Below, piece by piece: positions 40,668 to 50,201 of a stretch of 64,000 bases of DNA. How positions within the stretch are numbered: the first letter of the stretch is position 1; every line of letters starts with the position of its first letter. The DNA lies in the NCBI GenBank assembly GCA_028714735.1, contig JAQTLU010000001.1, forward strand, positions 412,697 through 476,696. Direction: 5' to 3'. The translations under genes and the position numbers were made by a program. This stretch comes from Gallionellaceae bacterium. Lineage in GTDB: Bacteria; Pseudomonadota; Gammaproteobacteria; Burkholderiales; Thiobacillaceae. A model generated the notes under the pieces. The model was not told the DNA's origin, made no database searches, and worked only from the letters and a program-made list of their open reading frames with translations.

Positions 40668-41762
40668 TCAGGCCTCGCGCATCAGTAGATAGTATTGCAC
40701 TTTCATCGTGACGGCCGCCCCGGCAATGATGCCGAACAGGACGACAAAGGATCCCAATGCCAGCGTGGACACTCCGGTCACGCCTTGGCCTATTGTGCAG
40801 CCCATCGCGGTGACGCCGCCATAGCCCATCAGGGCGGCGCCGATGATGTGGCGGAACATGTCCTGCGGGGAATTGAAATACTCCCAGCGGAAGGTACGGT
40901 TGAATACCGAATACAGGAGCGACCCGATCACCACGCCGAAAACACAGGCGATGCCGAAGGTGACATGCTTGTCGTTCCAGTAGGCCCAGAGGTCCATGGT
41001 GTAGCCCAGGGGGCCGACGAAGGTCATCGATTCGGCCAGTTTGGAATCGGTGCCGACGTAGGACATCTCCATGAATTCGTTCTCGGCCAGGCCGATCTTG
41101 CCGGTGACATACCAGCCACCCACGACCACCAGGCCGACCACGAGACCCGCCGTGATGTTGTCCGGATTGGTGCGGAATTCCTTGCTGGCGAAGACGAAAA
41201 TCAGGATGGCCAGGGCCAGGGCGCCCGCCACCATCAGATGCGACTGCGGGTCACCATGCTGGAACAGGCTGGGCAGGGTCTGCATGTGTTCGAACCGGAT
41301 GGTGAACATGTCCAGGCGCAACACCTTGTCGGTGAAGACGCGGAAGACGCCGTTCATGCTGACCAGGGCGGAATAGCCGAGGAACAGGAACACCACCACC
41401 GACTTGAGATTGCCGCCGCCCAGGCGCACCAGGGTGCGCTGGCCGCAACCGCCGGCCAGGGTCATGCCGACGCCGAAGCTCAGGCCGCCGACCAGCGCCG
41501 CCAGCCAGTAGAAGGTTTCCCGGGTGTAATAGGTCTTGCTGATATCGAGATCGCCGAGGTAGACCAGGATGCCGGTGCCCAGGGTAGCCACGGCGATCGC
41601 CAGCAGCCAGGCGCGCATGCGGCCCCACTCATCCATGTTCACGACATCCGAGACGGCCCCCATGGTGCAGAAACTGGTCTTGTTGGCCACATAACCAAAA
41701 ACCAGGGCGAGGACGAACCCCAACCAGGCCACCAACTGCGCCGTGCTCTCGGCTCCTTCCAT
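40668..41762 (-). CDS. YeeE/YedE family sulfur-compound transporter (TsuA-like)
   Basis: 364 residues with about nine or ten membrane helices. Conserved cysteines lie in NKTSFCTMGAVSD, GMTLAGGCGQRTLVRLGGGN and MGYGGVTAMGCTIGQGVTG, the three short inward loops that in the studied thiosulfate channel TsuA pass the anion by S-H-S hydrogen bonds. AGGAGA-like GGAGAC precedes the start. In sulfur oxidisers such genes are common near sulfur-oxidation loci. Substrate (thiosulfate or other) is inferred. Confidence 0.88.
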   Translation of the reverse strand: MEGAESTAQLVAWLGFVLALVFGYVANKTSFCTMGAVSDVVNMDEWGRMRAWLLAIAVATLGTGILVYLGDLDISKTYYTRETFYWLAALVGGLSFGVGMTLAGGCGQRTLVRLGGGNLKSVVVFLFLGYSALVSMNGVFRVFTDKVLRLDMFTIRFEHMQTLPSLFQHGDPQSHLMVAGALALAILIFVFASKEFRTNPDNITAGLVVGLVVVGGWYVTGKIGLAENEFMEMSYVGTDSKLAESMTFVGPLGYTMDLWAYWNDKHVTFGIACVFGVVIGSLLYSVFNRTFRWEYFNSPQDMFRHIIGAALMGYGGVTAMGCTIGQGVTGVSTLALGSFVVLFGIIAGAAVTMKVQYYLLMREA

Positions 41763-41841
41763 CTCTGTCTCCTTTTATCTATATCTTGCGTTATGTCTCG
41801 CGGACGCAGGATTATAGGGTGATTCAGGTAGCCGGCAATCC

Positions 41842-42522
41842 TTAGCGGTACTGGGTGGCGTCCGGGATGCCCGCCTCGACGAAGCCCTGGCGGCGGAAAC
41901 GGCAGGAATCGCATACGCCGCAGGCGCGGCCCTGCGCGTCGGCCTGGTAGCAGGATACGGTGAGGCCATAGTCGACCCCGAGCCGGCTGCCGAGCTGGAT
42001 GATTTCGGCCTTGCTGAGGTCGATCAACGGCGCCCTGATGGCGACCGGACGGCCTTCCACGCCCCGCTTGGTGGCCAGGTTGGCCACCCGTGCGAAGGCC
42101 TCGATGAATTCGGGCCGGCAATCGGGATAGCCGGAATAATCCACGGCGTTGACCCCGATGAAGATGGCATCGGCCTCGAGCACCTCGGCCCAGCCGAGCG
42201 CGAGCGACAGCATGACGGTATTGCGGGCCGGCACATAGGTCACCGGGATGCCCTCGCTGGGCGTTGTCGGCACGGCGAGCCCGGGATCGGTCAGCGCCGA
42301 ACCGCCGAACTGGCCCATGTCCAGGTGCACCACGCGATGAGCGGCCGCACCGAGTTGCCTGGCCACCGCCTGCGCCGCCGCCAGTTCGGAACTATGGCGC
42401 TGACCGTAATCGACGCTCAAGGCATAGCCGTCGAAACCCTCCTGTCGGGCTACCGCCAGGGTCGTGGCGGAATCGAGGCCGCCCGAGAGCAGCACCACCG
42501 CCCGCGGCTTGCGCGGATTCAT
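41842..42522 (-). CDS. queC: 7-cyano-7-deazaguanine synthase
   Basis: 226 residues. The PP-loop ATPase motif is [17 protein letters not shown]; the C-terminal zinc site is [20 protein letters not shown]. It turns 7-carboxy-7-deazaguanine into preQ0 for queuosine. The ATG before [10 protein letters not shown] is chosen; the frame continues 36 codons upstream but only through the 42-bp tandem repeat. It is the last gene of the long ruv-tol-que string. Confidence 0.95.
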   Translation of the reverse strand: MNPRKPRAVVLLSGGLDSATTLAVARQEGFDGYALSVDYGQRHSSELAAAQAVARQLGAAAHRVVHLDMGQFGGSALTDPGLAVPTTPSEGIPVTYVPARNTVMLSLALGWAEVLEADAIFIGVNAVDYSGYPDCRPEFIEAFARVANLATKRGVEGRPVAIRAPLIDLSKAEIIQLGSRLGVDYGLTVSCYQADAQGRACGVCDSCRFRRQGFVEAGIPDATQYR

Positions 42523-42573
42523 GTGGCTATGGCCGCTTTGCTCAACGTTCGCTTCGCTCACATCAGCCTCCGC

Positions 42574-42655
42574 CGAAACTCGCCCCAGGGCGCCGCATGC
42601 GCGGACTCGTTTTAGCGAAACTCGCCCCAAGGCACCGCATGCGCGGACTCGTTTT
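42574..42655. repeat. Tandem direct repeat, two copies of 42 bp
   Basis: Unit CGAAACTCGCCCCA, GGC-CCGCATGCGCGGACTC, GTTTT occurs at 42574-42615 and 42616-42655; the copies differ at about two of 40 positions. Each holds the palindrome CCGCATGCGCGG. The array lies between queE and queC. Confidence 0.8.
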
Positions 42656-43302
42656 CATCTGCCCTGCTCCTCGCCCCACAACAATTTATGCAACTGGACC
42701 TGCATACGCACCGGCAGGCCGTCGCGCAGTATCCATTCGGCCAGGTCGCGTGCCGCCAGCCGGCCATGGACCGGGGAGAACAGGACCTCGCAACGCTCGG
42801 CGATCCGGTATTGCGCCTGGATCCCGGCGGCCCAGCGGTAATCCGCCTCGTCGAGGAGGACGAACTTCACCTCGTCCCGCTCGCCGAGCAGGCCGAGATT
42901 GGCCCACAGGTTACGCCCGGCCTCGCCCGAACCCGGCGTCTTGACATCGACGATGCGCGCCACCCGCGCGTCGACCTCGGCGACATCGAGCGCGCCGCTG
43001 GTCTCCAGGGCGACGTCGTAACCCGCGTCGCAAAGCGCGGACAACAGCGCCTGGCAGGCCTTCTGGGCCAGCGGCTCGCCGCCGGTGACACAGACATGCC
43101 GGGTCGGATAGGCAGCCACCGCGCTGGCGATCTCGGCCAGGCCCAGCCAGCGGCCGCCCTGAAAGGCATGCGTGGTATCGCAATAACCGCAGCGCAACGG
43201 GCACCCGGTCAGGCGCACGAACACCGTCGGCACCCCCATGCGCCGGCCCTCCCCTTGCAGGGAGAAAAATATCTCGCTGATACGCAGGCGGGGATCGGAC
43301 AC
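42655..43302 (-). CDS. queE: 7-carboxy-7-deazaguanine synthase (radical SAM)
   Basis: 215 residues. EIFFSLQGEGRRMGVPTVFV then RLTGCPLRCGYCDTTHAF contains the radical-SAM cysteines C-x3-C-x2-C binding the [4Fe-4S] cluster; VTGGEPLAQ is the next conserved SAM motif. It converts carboxy-tetrahydropterin to 7-carboxy-7-deazaguanine, just before QueC in the pathway. Its start abuts the cpoB stop. Confidence 0.95.
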   Translation of the reverse strand: MSDPRLRISEIFFSLQGEGRRMGVPTVFVRLTGCPLRCGYCDTTHAFQGGRWLGLAEIASAVAAYPTRHVCVTGGEPLAQKACQALLSALCDAGYDVALETSGALDVAEVDARVARIVDVKTPGSGEAGRNLWANLGLLGERDEVKFVLLDEADYRWAAGIQAQYRIAERCEVLFSPVHGRLAARDLAEWILRDGLPVRMQVQLHKLLWGEEQGR

Positions 43303-44097
43303 TTACTTGAACAGGGAAAGGATCTTTTTCGCCAATTCGGCGGATCGGGTATTGGGATATTTTGCCGCCACCTCATTCAGCACGTGACGAGCCTCTTCGG
43401 TCTGGCCCAACTGGATCTGGGCGCGTGCCATGTTGACCATGGCATCCGGCACCTTGGCATGTTGCGGATAATCCCGCAACAGGCGCTGCTGGGTGGCCAC
43501 CGCGCTCTTGTGATCGCCCCGGGCGAAATAGGTCAGCGCCAGCCAGTAACAGGCGTTGCCCGCCAGCGGGCTGCTCGGGTATTTGTCCAGGAAGGCGTTG
43601 AAGGCGTTGATCGAGCCGGCATAATCGGTGGCTTTGAACAGGTTCAGGCCGGCCTCATAGGCGCGGGTTTCCGCTTCCGGGTCCTCTGCCGGCGCGGGCG
43701 CCGGTACCGGGGCCTCGGCCGCATGCGCCACCACCGCGACGGCGGGGGCCGGGGCGGGAACAGGCCGGCTGGCCTGGGCACGGATCTCCTTGAGACGATC
43801 GTCGAAATCGGCCAGCACTTCCTTCTGGCGCGTGTCCGCCAATTGCTGGCGATGCGCCAGTTCATCCTGCGCCCCACGCAACCTGGCGACTTCGGACTTG
43901 ATGGCTTCGACCTGATTGAGCAGGCTCAGCAAGCCTTGATTCCTGGACTGTTCTTCCAGTTTATCCAGACGCGCGGACAGGCTGTCCAGCGTGACAAGCG
44001 GGCGCAGCGGAGTCTCCGTGGCCGGCGACGGATCGGCACTCGCCGCGGAGGCCAGCGCCAATAGCGCGAAGCCGGATATCCTGCGCAAGGCCGTCAT
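43303..44097 (-). CDS. cpoB: Tol-Pal accessory protein CpoB/YbgF
   Basis: 264 residues. Signal peptide (ending ASAASA), a coiled coil (about 35-95: LDSLSARLDKLEEQSRNQGL), an Ala/Pro linker, then TPR repeats (about 145-264: YEAGLNLFKATDYAGSINAF, LAGNACYWLALTYFARGDHK). CpoB coordinates cell-wall synthesis with Tol-Pal at division. Its start overlaps the pal stop by 4 bases. Confidence 0.93.
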   Translation of the reverse strand: MTALRRISGFALLALASAASADPSPATETPLRPLVTLDSLSARLDKLEEQSRNQGLLSLLNQVEAIKSEVARLRGAQDELAHRQQLADTRQKEVLADFDDRLKEIRAQASRPVPAPAPAVAVVAHAAEAPVPAPAPAEDPEAETRAYEAGLNLFKATDYAGSINAFNAFLDKYPSSPLAGNACYWLALTYFARGDHKSAVATQQRLLRDYPQHAKVPDAMVNMARAQIQLGQTEEARHVLNEVAAKYPNTRSAELAKKILSLFK

Positions 44098-44741
44098 TCA
44101 CCCAGATAGTGGATCTCGTCACGCCGGTTCTGTTTCCAGGCCGACTCGTCATGGCCCTCGGCAACCGGCTTTTCCTCGCCCAGGCTGACCGTCTCCACCT
44201 GATCGTTCTGTACCCCCATCAGGACCAGCGCCTGTTTTACGCTCTCGGCGCGGCGCTGGCCCAGGGCCAGGTTGTAATCGCGGCTGCCGCGTTCGTCGGT
44301 ATGGCCCTGCAGGATGATGCGGGCGGCACTGTTGCGTTTCAGGAATCCGGCATGGGCCTCGATCAGGCCGCGGAACTCGTCCTTGATGGCATCGCTGTCG
44401 AAATCGAAGTAGATGACCCGTTTCGAGAGCGGGTTATTGGGGTCCTTCAGCATGGCCGCCTGCGCCGTCGACACCCCGACCACCGAAGAGCGGCCTGACT
44501 GGGACTCGGCGTTCTGCTGGTTCGCCGCCATGGCGCGGACGTCGCCGGAACCCGCGGCCGGCAGGGCTGCCGTCTCCACGCCCTGGCTGCCGTTCGTGCC
44601 TGCCGTCCCCTGGGCCGCCGCGGTGCTGGCGCCGTGATCCTCGATCGGCGCATCCGATGTGCCGGTCAATTCCTTCAAATCCGCGCAGCCCCCCAGCGAC
44701 AGCACGGCCAGCACCAAAAAAACGCGTTGAATCATGTTCAT
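44094..44741 (-). CDS. pal: Peptidoglycan-associated lipoprotein Pal
   Basis: 215 residues. Signal peptide with lipobox LSLGGC; a Ser/Gly/Ala linker; C-terminal OmpA domain with VIYFDFDSDAIKDEF, ARIILQGHTDERGSRDYNLA and LGQRRAESVKQAL binding peptidoglycan. The linker (about residues 30-100) is longer than in E. coli Pal. AGGGGA precedes the chosen ATG; the upstream frame has no lipobox. Confidence 0.96.
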   Translation of the reverse strand: MNMIQRVFLVLAVLSLGGCADLKELTGTSDAPIEDHGASTAAAQGTAGTNGSQGVETAALPAAGSGDVRAMAANQQNAESQSGRSSVVGVSTAQAAMLKDPNNPLSKRVIYFDFDSDAIKDEFRGLIEAHAGFLKRNSAARIILQGHTDERGSRDYNLALGQRRAESVKQALVLMGVQNDQVETVSLGEEKPVAEGHDESAWKQNRRDEIHYLGE

Positions 44742-44834
44742 GGTTTTCCCCTGAAACAAGTTGTTCGAGAACCCGGGCGGCCGGCTCGAAAAATACAAGA
44801 AATCGGCAATATCGACGCTTTCATCACTGCCCTG

Positions 44835-46106
44835 TCATGGCGCCCAGGCCGGCTCACGCAGGTCGCCCGATATGGTCAGGCGCTGCTTGACCCTGCCATC
44901 CACGCTCACCGTCGCCAGCACACCCCGGCCATTGACCATCGTGGCGTAGAGGATGTTCCGGCTGTTGGGGGCAAAGCTGGGCGACTCGTCGAACTGGGTG
45001 TCCGTCAACACCTGGGTCTGGCCGTTTTCGAGGTCCTGCACGGCAACATGGAAGCTGCCACCGTCGCGGCGGACATAGGCCAGGTATTTGCCGTCCGGGG
45101 AGATGGCGGGCGAGACGTTGTAGGCACCCTCGAAGGTCATCCGCTTGGCCTCGCCGCCATCGACCGGCATGCGGTAGATCTGCGGGCTGCCGCCACGATC
45201 GGAAGTGAAATAGAGCCAGCGCCCGTCCGGGCTGAAGGCCGGCTCGGTCTCCAGCGCCCCGCTCTTGCTGAGCCGCCGGGCATCCCCGCCATCGGCGCCG
45301 ATCAGGTAGATCTGGGCGATATCATCCTTCGACAGCGAGATGGCCAGCTTGCTGCCGTCCGGCGACCAGGCCGGCGAATAGTTGGAACCGCGGAAATTGG
45401 CCACTGCCTTGCGACGGCCGTCGGTCAGGCTCTGCACGTAGACGACCGGTTTTTTCTGCTCGAACGAGACATAGGCCAGCTTGCTGCCGTTGGGCGACCA
45501 GACCGGCGAGATGATCGGCTCCGGCGAGCGCACCACCGTGAAGGCGTTGACGCCATCGGAATCGGCCACCTGCAACTCATAGCGCCCGTTGTGCTTCAGG
45601 ATATAGGCGACCCGGCCGCTGAAATTGCCGGGTTCTCCGATCAGCTTTTCATGCACCAGATCGGCGATCTTGTGCGCGATGGACCGGTTCATGGTGGGCG
45701 GCACCAGATAGCTGAAGCCGGCCAGCTGGGTCTTGCGCACCACGTCGTAGAGCCGGAAGCGGATGTCCAGCCGGCCATCGGCGGCGTGGCTGACCTGACC
45801 GACCACCAGGGCATCGGCAGCGCGGTCGCGCCACTGGCCATAATCGACGGACTGCGCCTCGCCCGGCTTGCCCAGGCCGTTGCCGTCGACCATCTTGAAC
45901 AGGCCGCTGCGGCTCAGGTCGGCCCGGATGATCTCGGCCGGATCGTCACCCGACGCGCCCGCCGGCAGGAAAGGGGCAATCACCACCGGAATGCGGTTGG
46001 CCGCGGCACCGACGATCTCGATGGTCATGCCGGCCTGGACATGACCGGGCAGCGCGGCCGCCAGAAACGCGCACGCAGCGGCCAACAATCGGAAGAAAAA
46101 GGACAT
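44835..46106 (-). CDS. tolB: Tol-Pal system protein TolB
   Basis: 423 residues with signal peptide (ending GHVQA). N-terminal domain MTIEIVGAAANRIPVVIAPF, then a six-bladed propeller of repeats such as SPVWSPNGSKLAYVSFE, SPAWSPDGSKLAISLS and PAISPDGKYLAYV. Periplasmic link between TolA and Pal. 93 bases lie between it and pal. Confidence 0.96.
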   Translation of the reverse strand: MSFFFRLLAAACAFLAAALPGHVQAGMTIEIVGAAANRIPVVIAPFLPAGASGDDPAEIIRADLSRSGLFKMVDGNGLGKPGEAQSVDYGQWRDRAADALVVGQVSHAADGRLDIRFRLYDVVRKTQLAGFSYLVPPTMNRSIAHKIADLVHEKLIGEPGNFSGRVAYILKHNGRYELQVADSDGVNAFTVVRSPEPIISPVWSPNGSKLAYVSFEQKKPVVYVQSLTDGRRKAVANFRGSNYSPAWSPDGSKLAISLSKDDIAQIYLIGADGGDARRLSKSGALETEPAFSPDGRWLYFTSDRGGSPQIYRMPVDGGEAKRMTFEGAYNVSPAISPDGKYLAYVRRDGGSFHVAVQDLENGQTQVLTDTQFDESPSFAPNSRNILYATMVNGRGVLATVSVDGRVKQRLTISGDLREPAWAP

Positions 46107-46195
46107 GTTTGAGTCGCCTGCCATTTGAGCCCGCATCTTATCACCCCATCCGCTTCCGCCCTACCCTGGCAGTTGCGGCGTTCAATGGGTCTTGG

Positions 46196-47101
46196 TCAGT
46201 CAGGCCGGAATTTAAGTTCCAGGCCATCGCGAAATGCCGCCGCCGCATCCCGGTCGGGCGGCAGGGGCAGGGGCGAGGCCTTGAGGATGGCGCTCTCCAC
46301 CGCCCGGTCGTAGCCGGGCTGGCCGCTGCTCCTGAGCAGGGTGGCGCGCGTCACCTCGCCGTTCGGCAGCAGATCGACCCGGTAGACCGCCTCCGGCTTG
46401 CCATGCAGGGTGGGCGGGTTGATCAACAGGCCCTTGATCTTCAACTGGATGCGGCCCTTGTATTCGTCCACCGCCTTGAGCCGGGCAGACACCGCCGCCG
46501 CCTGCTGGATACCCTGCGTTTCCGCGGCGAGGTCGTCGGCCGTTTCTGCCGCCATCATGTCTTCCATCGCCTTGCGGGCCTTTTCCTGGGCCTGGCGCTT
46601 CACCTCCGCGGCCTTGCGCGCCTCATCCCGCCTGACCTGCAATTGCTTTTCCTCCTGCACCAGACGCGCCTGTTCCTCGCGTTGCATCTCATCTTCCAAC
46701 TTGCGCCGGCGCTCGGCCTCCTGGCGTTTCCGGTCCTCTTCCAGGCGCTGCTTCTTGGCCTCGTCCTGGTGTTTTTTCTCGGCCGCCTTTTTCTCCTTCA
46801 GCGCGATGTCGGCCTTTCTTTCCGGCGGCGCGGCCTTCGGCTCCGCTGCTGGCTTGGCCGGTGGCAGCTTGACCGGTGGCGGCTTGGCCGGTTCGGGCGG
46901 CACCGGCTCGGGCGGCACCGGTTCCGGCGGCAACGGCGCTGGCGGCGCGGTCGGCAGCGCTGTCCAGAGATCGGCATAGACGGGCACGTGCGGCAGCGTC
47001 TTCCAGGACACCCCGAACACCAGGGCCAGGAAGAAGAACAGGTGCACCAGCAGGGCCAGGCCGCCGGCGGACCACTGGTCGCGCGCTACCGCCCGGTTCA
47101 C
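46196..47101 (-). CDS. tolA: Energy-transducing protein TolA
   Basis: 301 residues starting at GTG that overlaps the tolR stop (GTGA). One membrane helix (GGLALLVHLFFFLALVFGVS), a proline-rich hinge with PPEPVPPEPVPPEP, a long charged helix rich in Lys/Glu/Ala/Arg (about 100-200), and C-terminal domain III with YKGRIQLKIKGLLINPP and VYRVDLLPNGEVT. It spans the periplasm using proton-motive force from TolQR. The open frame upstream is antisense of tolR, not TolA. Confidence 0.92.
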   Translation of the reverse strand: MNRAVARDQWSAGGLALLVHLFFFLALVFGVSWKTLPHVPVYADLWTALPTAPPAPLPPEPVPPEPVPPEPAKPPPVKLPPAKPAAEPKAAPPERKADIALKEKKAAEKKHQDEAKKQRLEEDRKRQEAERRRKLEDEMQREEQARLVQEEKQLQVRRDEARKAAEVKRQAQEKARKAMEDMMAAETADDLAAETQGIQQAAAVSARLKAVDEYKGRIQLKIKGLLINPPTLHGKPEAVYRVDLLPNGEVTRATLLRSSGQPGYDRAVESAILKASPLPLPPDRDAAAAFRDGLELKFRPD

Positions 47102-47517
47102 GGCTGGGCGGGCTTCACCAGCAGGCCGACGCGCGCCACGCCCAGGCGTTGCAGGGTATCCATCACCCGCATGACCGATTCGTAACGCACCGACTTGTCG
47201 GCCGAGATCACCACCGGCCGGTCGGGGTGGTCCTTCTGCAGCTTGCGCACGGTGCCGTTCAGGGCGGCCTCGGAGATGGCCTCGCCCTCGCCGGTCTCGG
47301 CGCGATCGCGGATCAGCAGGGAGCCGTCGGCCTTGATCATCACCTCCAGCGGGGCCACCGGCGCGATACTGCTCCTGGCCACGCTGGGCAGTTCGACCTG
47401 GGACGGGTTGATGAACGGCGCGGTGACCATGAAGATCACCAGGAGCACCAGCATCACATCGATGTAGGGCACCACGTTGATCTGGTTCATGGCCCGGCGG
47501 GGCCGCTGGCGGATCAC
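47098..47517 (-). CDS. tolR: Tol-Pal system protein TolR
   Basis: 139 residues of the ExbD/TolR family. The single helix NQINVVPYIDVMLVLLVIFM has the essential proton-path Asp (PYIDV). The periplasmic domain ends LVKPAQP. ATG at 47517 overlaps the tolQ stop; MNQIN nine codons later is a possible alternative start. Confidence 0.95.
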   Translation of the reverse strand: MIRQRPRRAMNQINVVPYIDVMLVLLVIFMVTAPFINPSQVELPSVARSSIAPVAPLEVMIKADGSLLIRDRAETGEGEAISEAALNGTVRKLQKDHPDRPVVISADKSVRYESVMRVMDTLQRLGVARVGLLVKPAQP

Positions 47518-48188
47518 TTATGCACTTCCCGTTGCAGCAGGTTGGAGAATTCCTCCATGAACACGTCGAACCGGCTGGCCAGGCGGTCGAGGTCATGGGT
47601 GAAGCGGTTGTAGGCGATCACCGCCGGGATGGCGGCGAACAGGCCGATGGCGGTGGCGACCAGGGCCTCGGCGATGCCCGGGGCGACCTGGGCCAGGGTG
47701 GTCTGGGCCACGTTGGACAGGCCCCGGAACGAGTTCATGATGCCCCAGACGGTGCCGAACAGGCCGACGTAGGGCGACACCGAGCCGACCGTGGCGAGGA
47801 AGGGCAGGTGCGATTCCAGCTTGTCCATCTCGCGCTGGTAGGTCGCCCGCATGGCCCGGCGCACGCTCTCGATCGCGCTTGCCGGCGACACGCTGGGCTG
47901 CTTCTTCAGCTTGGTCAGTTCGCGGTAGCCGGCCCGGAACACCTCCTCCATGCTGCCGTTGCTGCTGTCCTTGCTCAGGCGCTTGACGATCTCGCTGAAG
48001 CCGCCGCTCCAGAACTCGCGCTCGAACTCCTCGGCGCCGCGCCGTTCCCGACGCAGGGCGAACAGCTTGACGAAGATGATCCACCAGGACGTCATCGATG
48101 CCAGCAACAGCAGCACCAGGACGCCTTTCACCACCCAGCTGGCGTGGACGATCATCTCCAGGAAGGACAGGTCTTGGCTCAGTTCCAT
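47514..48188 (-). CDS. tolQ: Tol-Pal system protein TolQ
   Basis: 224 residues, three membrane helices. [20 protein letters not shown], then the ExbB/TolQ signature [16 protein letters not shown] and [20 protein letters not shown]. Forms the proton-driven motor with TolR. Start overlaps ybgC end by 10 bases. Confidence 0.96.
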   Translation of the reverse strand: MELSQDLSFLEMIVHASWVVKGVLVLLLLASMTSWWIIFVKLFALRRERRGAEEFEREFWSGGFSEIVKRLSKDSSNGSMEEVFRAGYRELTKLKKQPSVSPASAIESVRRAMRATYQREMDKLESHLPFLATVGSVSPYVGLFGTVWGIMNSFRGLSNVAQTTLAQVAPGIAEALVATAIGLFAAIPAVIAYNRFTHDLDRLASRFDVFMEEFSNLLQREVHK

Positions 48189-48592
48189 TGTTTTCCGAAT
48201 CTTTCCAGGATATGGGCCGGGATCTTGACCGGCCTGAATTGATCCGCCTTGACGCAGGCGGCCTTCACCGTTGCCGTCAGCAGGGCCTCGTCGCCGCGCA
48301 TGACGCGCTGGTCTATGGTCATGCTGGCCCGGCCGACCGCGACCAGCCGGCACTCGACCGCCAGCATATCGTTGAACCGGGCCGAGCGCAGGTAATCCGC
48401 CTCGACCCGGCGCACCACGAACAGGACCCCGTCGCGCTCGGCGAGTTCCGTCTGCTCGATGCCCAGGCCGCGCAGCCATTCGGTGCGCGCCCGTTCGAGG
48501 AACTTCAGGTAGTTGGCGTAATAGACCACGCCGCCGGCATCGGTGTCTTCCCAGTAGACGCGGACCGCCCAGGTGAAATCGGGCTCAGTCAC
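48179..48592 (-). CDS. ybgC: Acyl-CoA thioesterase YbgC (Tol-Pal operon)
   Basis: 137 residues, hot-dog fold. [20 protein letters not shown] then [14 protein letters not shown] is the YbgC/4-HBT family core with the active-site Asp and the Tyr-Ala-x-Tyr. First tol gene; it overlaps ruvB by 8 bases. Confidence 0.94.
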   Translation of the reverse strand: MTEPDFTWAVRVYWEDTDAGGVVYYANYLKFLERARTEWLRGLGIEQTELAERDGVLFVVRRVEADYLRSARFNDMLAVECRLVAVGRASMTIDQRVMRGDEALLTATVKAACVKADQFRPVKIPAHILERFGKQWN

Positions 48593-49622
48593 CGAACAGT
48601 TCCGTGTTCTGCATCCGGGTCGGCGTCGCCAGGCCGAAATGCCGGTAGGCCAGCGGCTGGGCCGCGCGCCCGCGCGGGGTGCGGGCCAGAAAGCCCTGCT
48701 GGATCAGGTAGGGCTCCAGGACGTCCTCGATGGTGTCGGCCGCCTCGCCGATCGCCGCCGCCAGGTTCTCCAGGCCGACCGGGCCGCCGCCGAATTTGTC
48801 CAGCAGGGCATGCAGCAGCTTGCGGTCCATCACGTCGAGGCCGGCCGAGTCCACCTCCAGCATCTTCAGGGCGGCGTCGGCGACGGCATTGTCGACCTTG
48901 CCGTCGGCCTTGACCTCGGCATAGTCGCGCACCCGGCGCAACAGCCGGTTGGCGATGCGCGGCGTACCGCGCGAACGGCGCGCCACTTCCAGGGCGCCGT
49001 CGGGCGAGATCTCGATCTTCAGCAACTGCGCCGAGCGCTTGACGATATGGGTCAGTTCCTCGGCGTTGTAGAACTCCAGCCGGGCGACGATGCCGAAGCG
49101 GTCGCGCAGCGGATTGGTCAGCATGCCGGCGCGGGTGGTGGCGCCGACCAGGGTGAACGGCGGCAGATCCAGCTTGACCGAGCGGGCCGCCGGGCCCTCG
49201 CCGATCATGATGTCGAGTTGGAAGTCCTCCAGGGCCGGGTAGAGGATTTCCTCGACCACCGGGCTCAAACGGTGGATCTCGTCGATGAACAGGACGTCGC
49301 GCGGCTCCAGGTTGGTCAGCAGCGCGGCCAGGTCGCCGGCCCGCTCCAGCACCGGCCCGGAGGTCACCCGCAGGTTGACCCCCATCTCCTTGGCGACGAT
49401 GTGCGCCAGGGTGGTCTTGCCCAGGCCGGGCGGGCCGAACAGCAGGACGTGGTCGAGCGCCTCGCCGCGGTTCTTGGCGGCGGTGATGAAGATGTCGAGC
49501 TGTTCGCGCGCCCGCGCCTGGCCGACGTAGTCGCGCAGGAATTGCGGCCGCAGGGCGCGTTCGAGGACCTCCTCCTCCCTGGAGACGGGCGTGGCGGCAA
49601 TGAGTCGATCCGGCTCAAGCAT
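48585..49622 (-). CDS. ruvB: Holliday junction branch-migration ATPase RuvB
   Basis: 345 residues. [20 protein letters not shown], Walker [16 protein letters not shown], Walker [12 protein letters not shown] and sensor [19 protein letters not shown]; winged-helix C-domain with [14 protein letters not shown]. Hexameric motor driven around DNA with RuvA. It is 3 bases after ruvA. Confidence 0.97.
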   Translation of the reverse strand: MLEPDRLIAATPVSREEEVLERALRPQFLRDYVGQARAREQLDIFITAAKNRGEALDHVLLFGPPGLGKTTLAHIVAKEMGVNLRVTSGPVLERAGDLAALLTNLEPRDVLFIDEIHRLSPVVEEILYPALEDFQLDIMIGEGPAARSVKLDLPPFTLVGATTRAGMLTNPLRDRFGIVARLEFYNAEELTHIVKRSAQLLKIEISPDGALEVARRSRGTPRIANRLLRRVRDYAEVKADGKVDNAVADAALKMLEVDSAGLDVMDRKLLHALLDKFGGGPVGLENLAAAIGEAADTIEDVLEPYLIQQGFLARTPRGRAAQPLAYRHFGLATPTRMQNTELFGD

Positions 49623-49625
49623 GGC

Positions 49626-50201
49626 TTACTTCTTCGCTAACAGTTTCAGGGCCTGGCGGATACTTTCCTCCAGACTCGCCCCCTCCGGCAACTGTTTCAG
49701 CACCGGCAGGGCCTCCTTGTCGCTGTAGCCCAGCGCCATCAGGGCATTCAGGGCGTCGTGGGCGACGTTGGCCGGGCTGCCGGCCACGGTCGGCAGGGCA
49801 TCGGCCAGCTTGCCCTTCAGTTCCAGCAGCAGGCGCTCGGCGGTCTTCTTGCCGACGCCGGGTATCTTCACCAGGCGGCCGGTCTCCTGCATGGCGACGG
49901 CCTGGGCCAGTTCGTCGACGTTCATCCCGGACAGCACCGACAGGGCCAGCTTCGGCCCGACGCCGGAGATCTTGATCAGGGTACGGAACACCTCGCGCTC
50001 CTTGGCGCTGCCGAAGCCGTACAACTGCTGGGCATCCTCGCGCACGCTGAAGTGGGTGAACAGGGCGACCTGCTCGCCCTGGGCCGGCAGGTTGTAGAAG
50101 GTGCTCATCGGCACGTCGACCTCGTAGCCGACGCCATGCACGTCGACGACGATCTGGGGCGGGTGTTTTTCCAGCAGGATACCGGTCAGGCGTCCGATCA
50201 T
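49626..50201 (-). CDS. ruvA: Holliday junction DNA-binding protein RuvA
   Basis: 191 residues. [20 protein letters not shown] with [11 protein letters not shown] (OB fold), two helix-hairpin-helix motifs [19 protein letters not shown] and [20 protein letters not shown], and a C-terminal RuvB-binding domain ([15 protein letters not shown]). The ATG overlaps the stop of the prenyltransferase gene. Confidence 0.97.
   Translation of the reverse strand: MIGRLTGILLEKHPPQIVVDVHGVGYEVDVPMSTFYNLPAQGEQVALFTHFSVREDAQQLYGFGSAKEREVFRTLIKISGVGPKLALSVLSGMNVDELAQAVAMQETGRLVKIPGVGKKTAERLLLELKGKLADALPTVAGSPANVAHDALNALMALGYSDKEALPVLKQLPEGASLEESIRQALKLLAKK

Noticed and set aside
46196..47596. A 466-residue TolA with long N-terminal extension
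   Set aside because: The extra part is the tolR region in another frame; the GTG overlapping the tolR stop gives a normal TolA with its membrane helix at the start.
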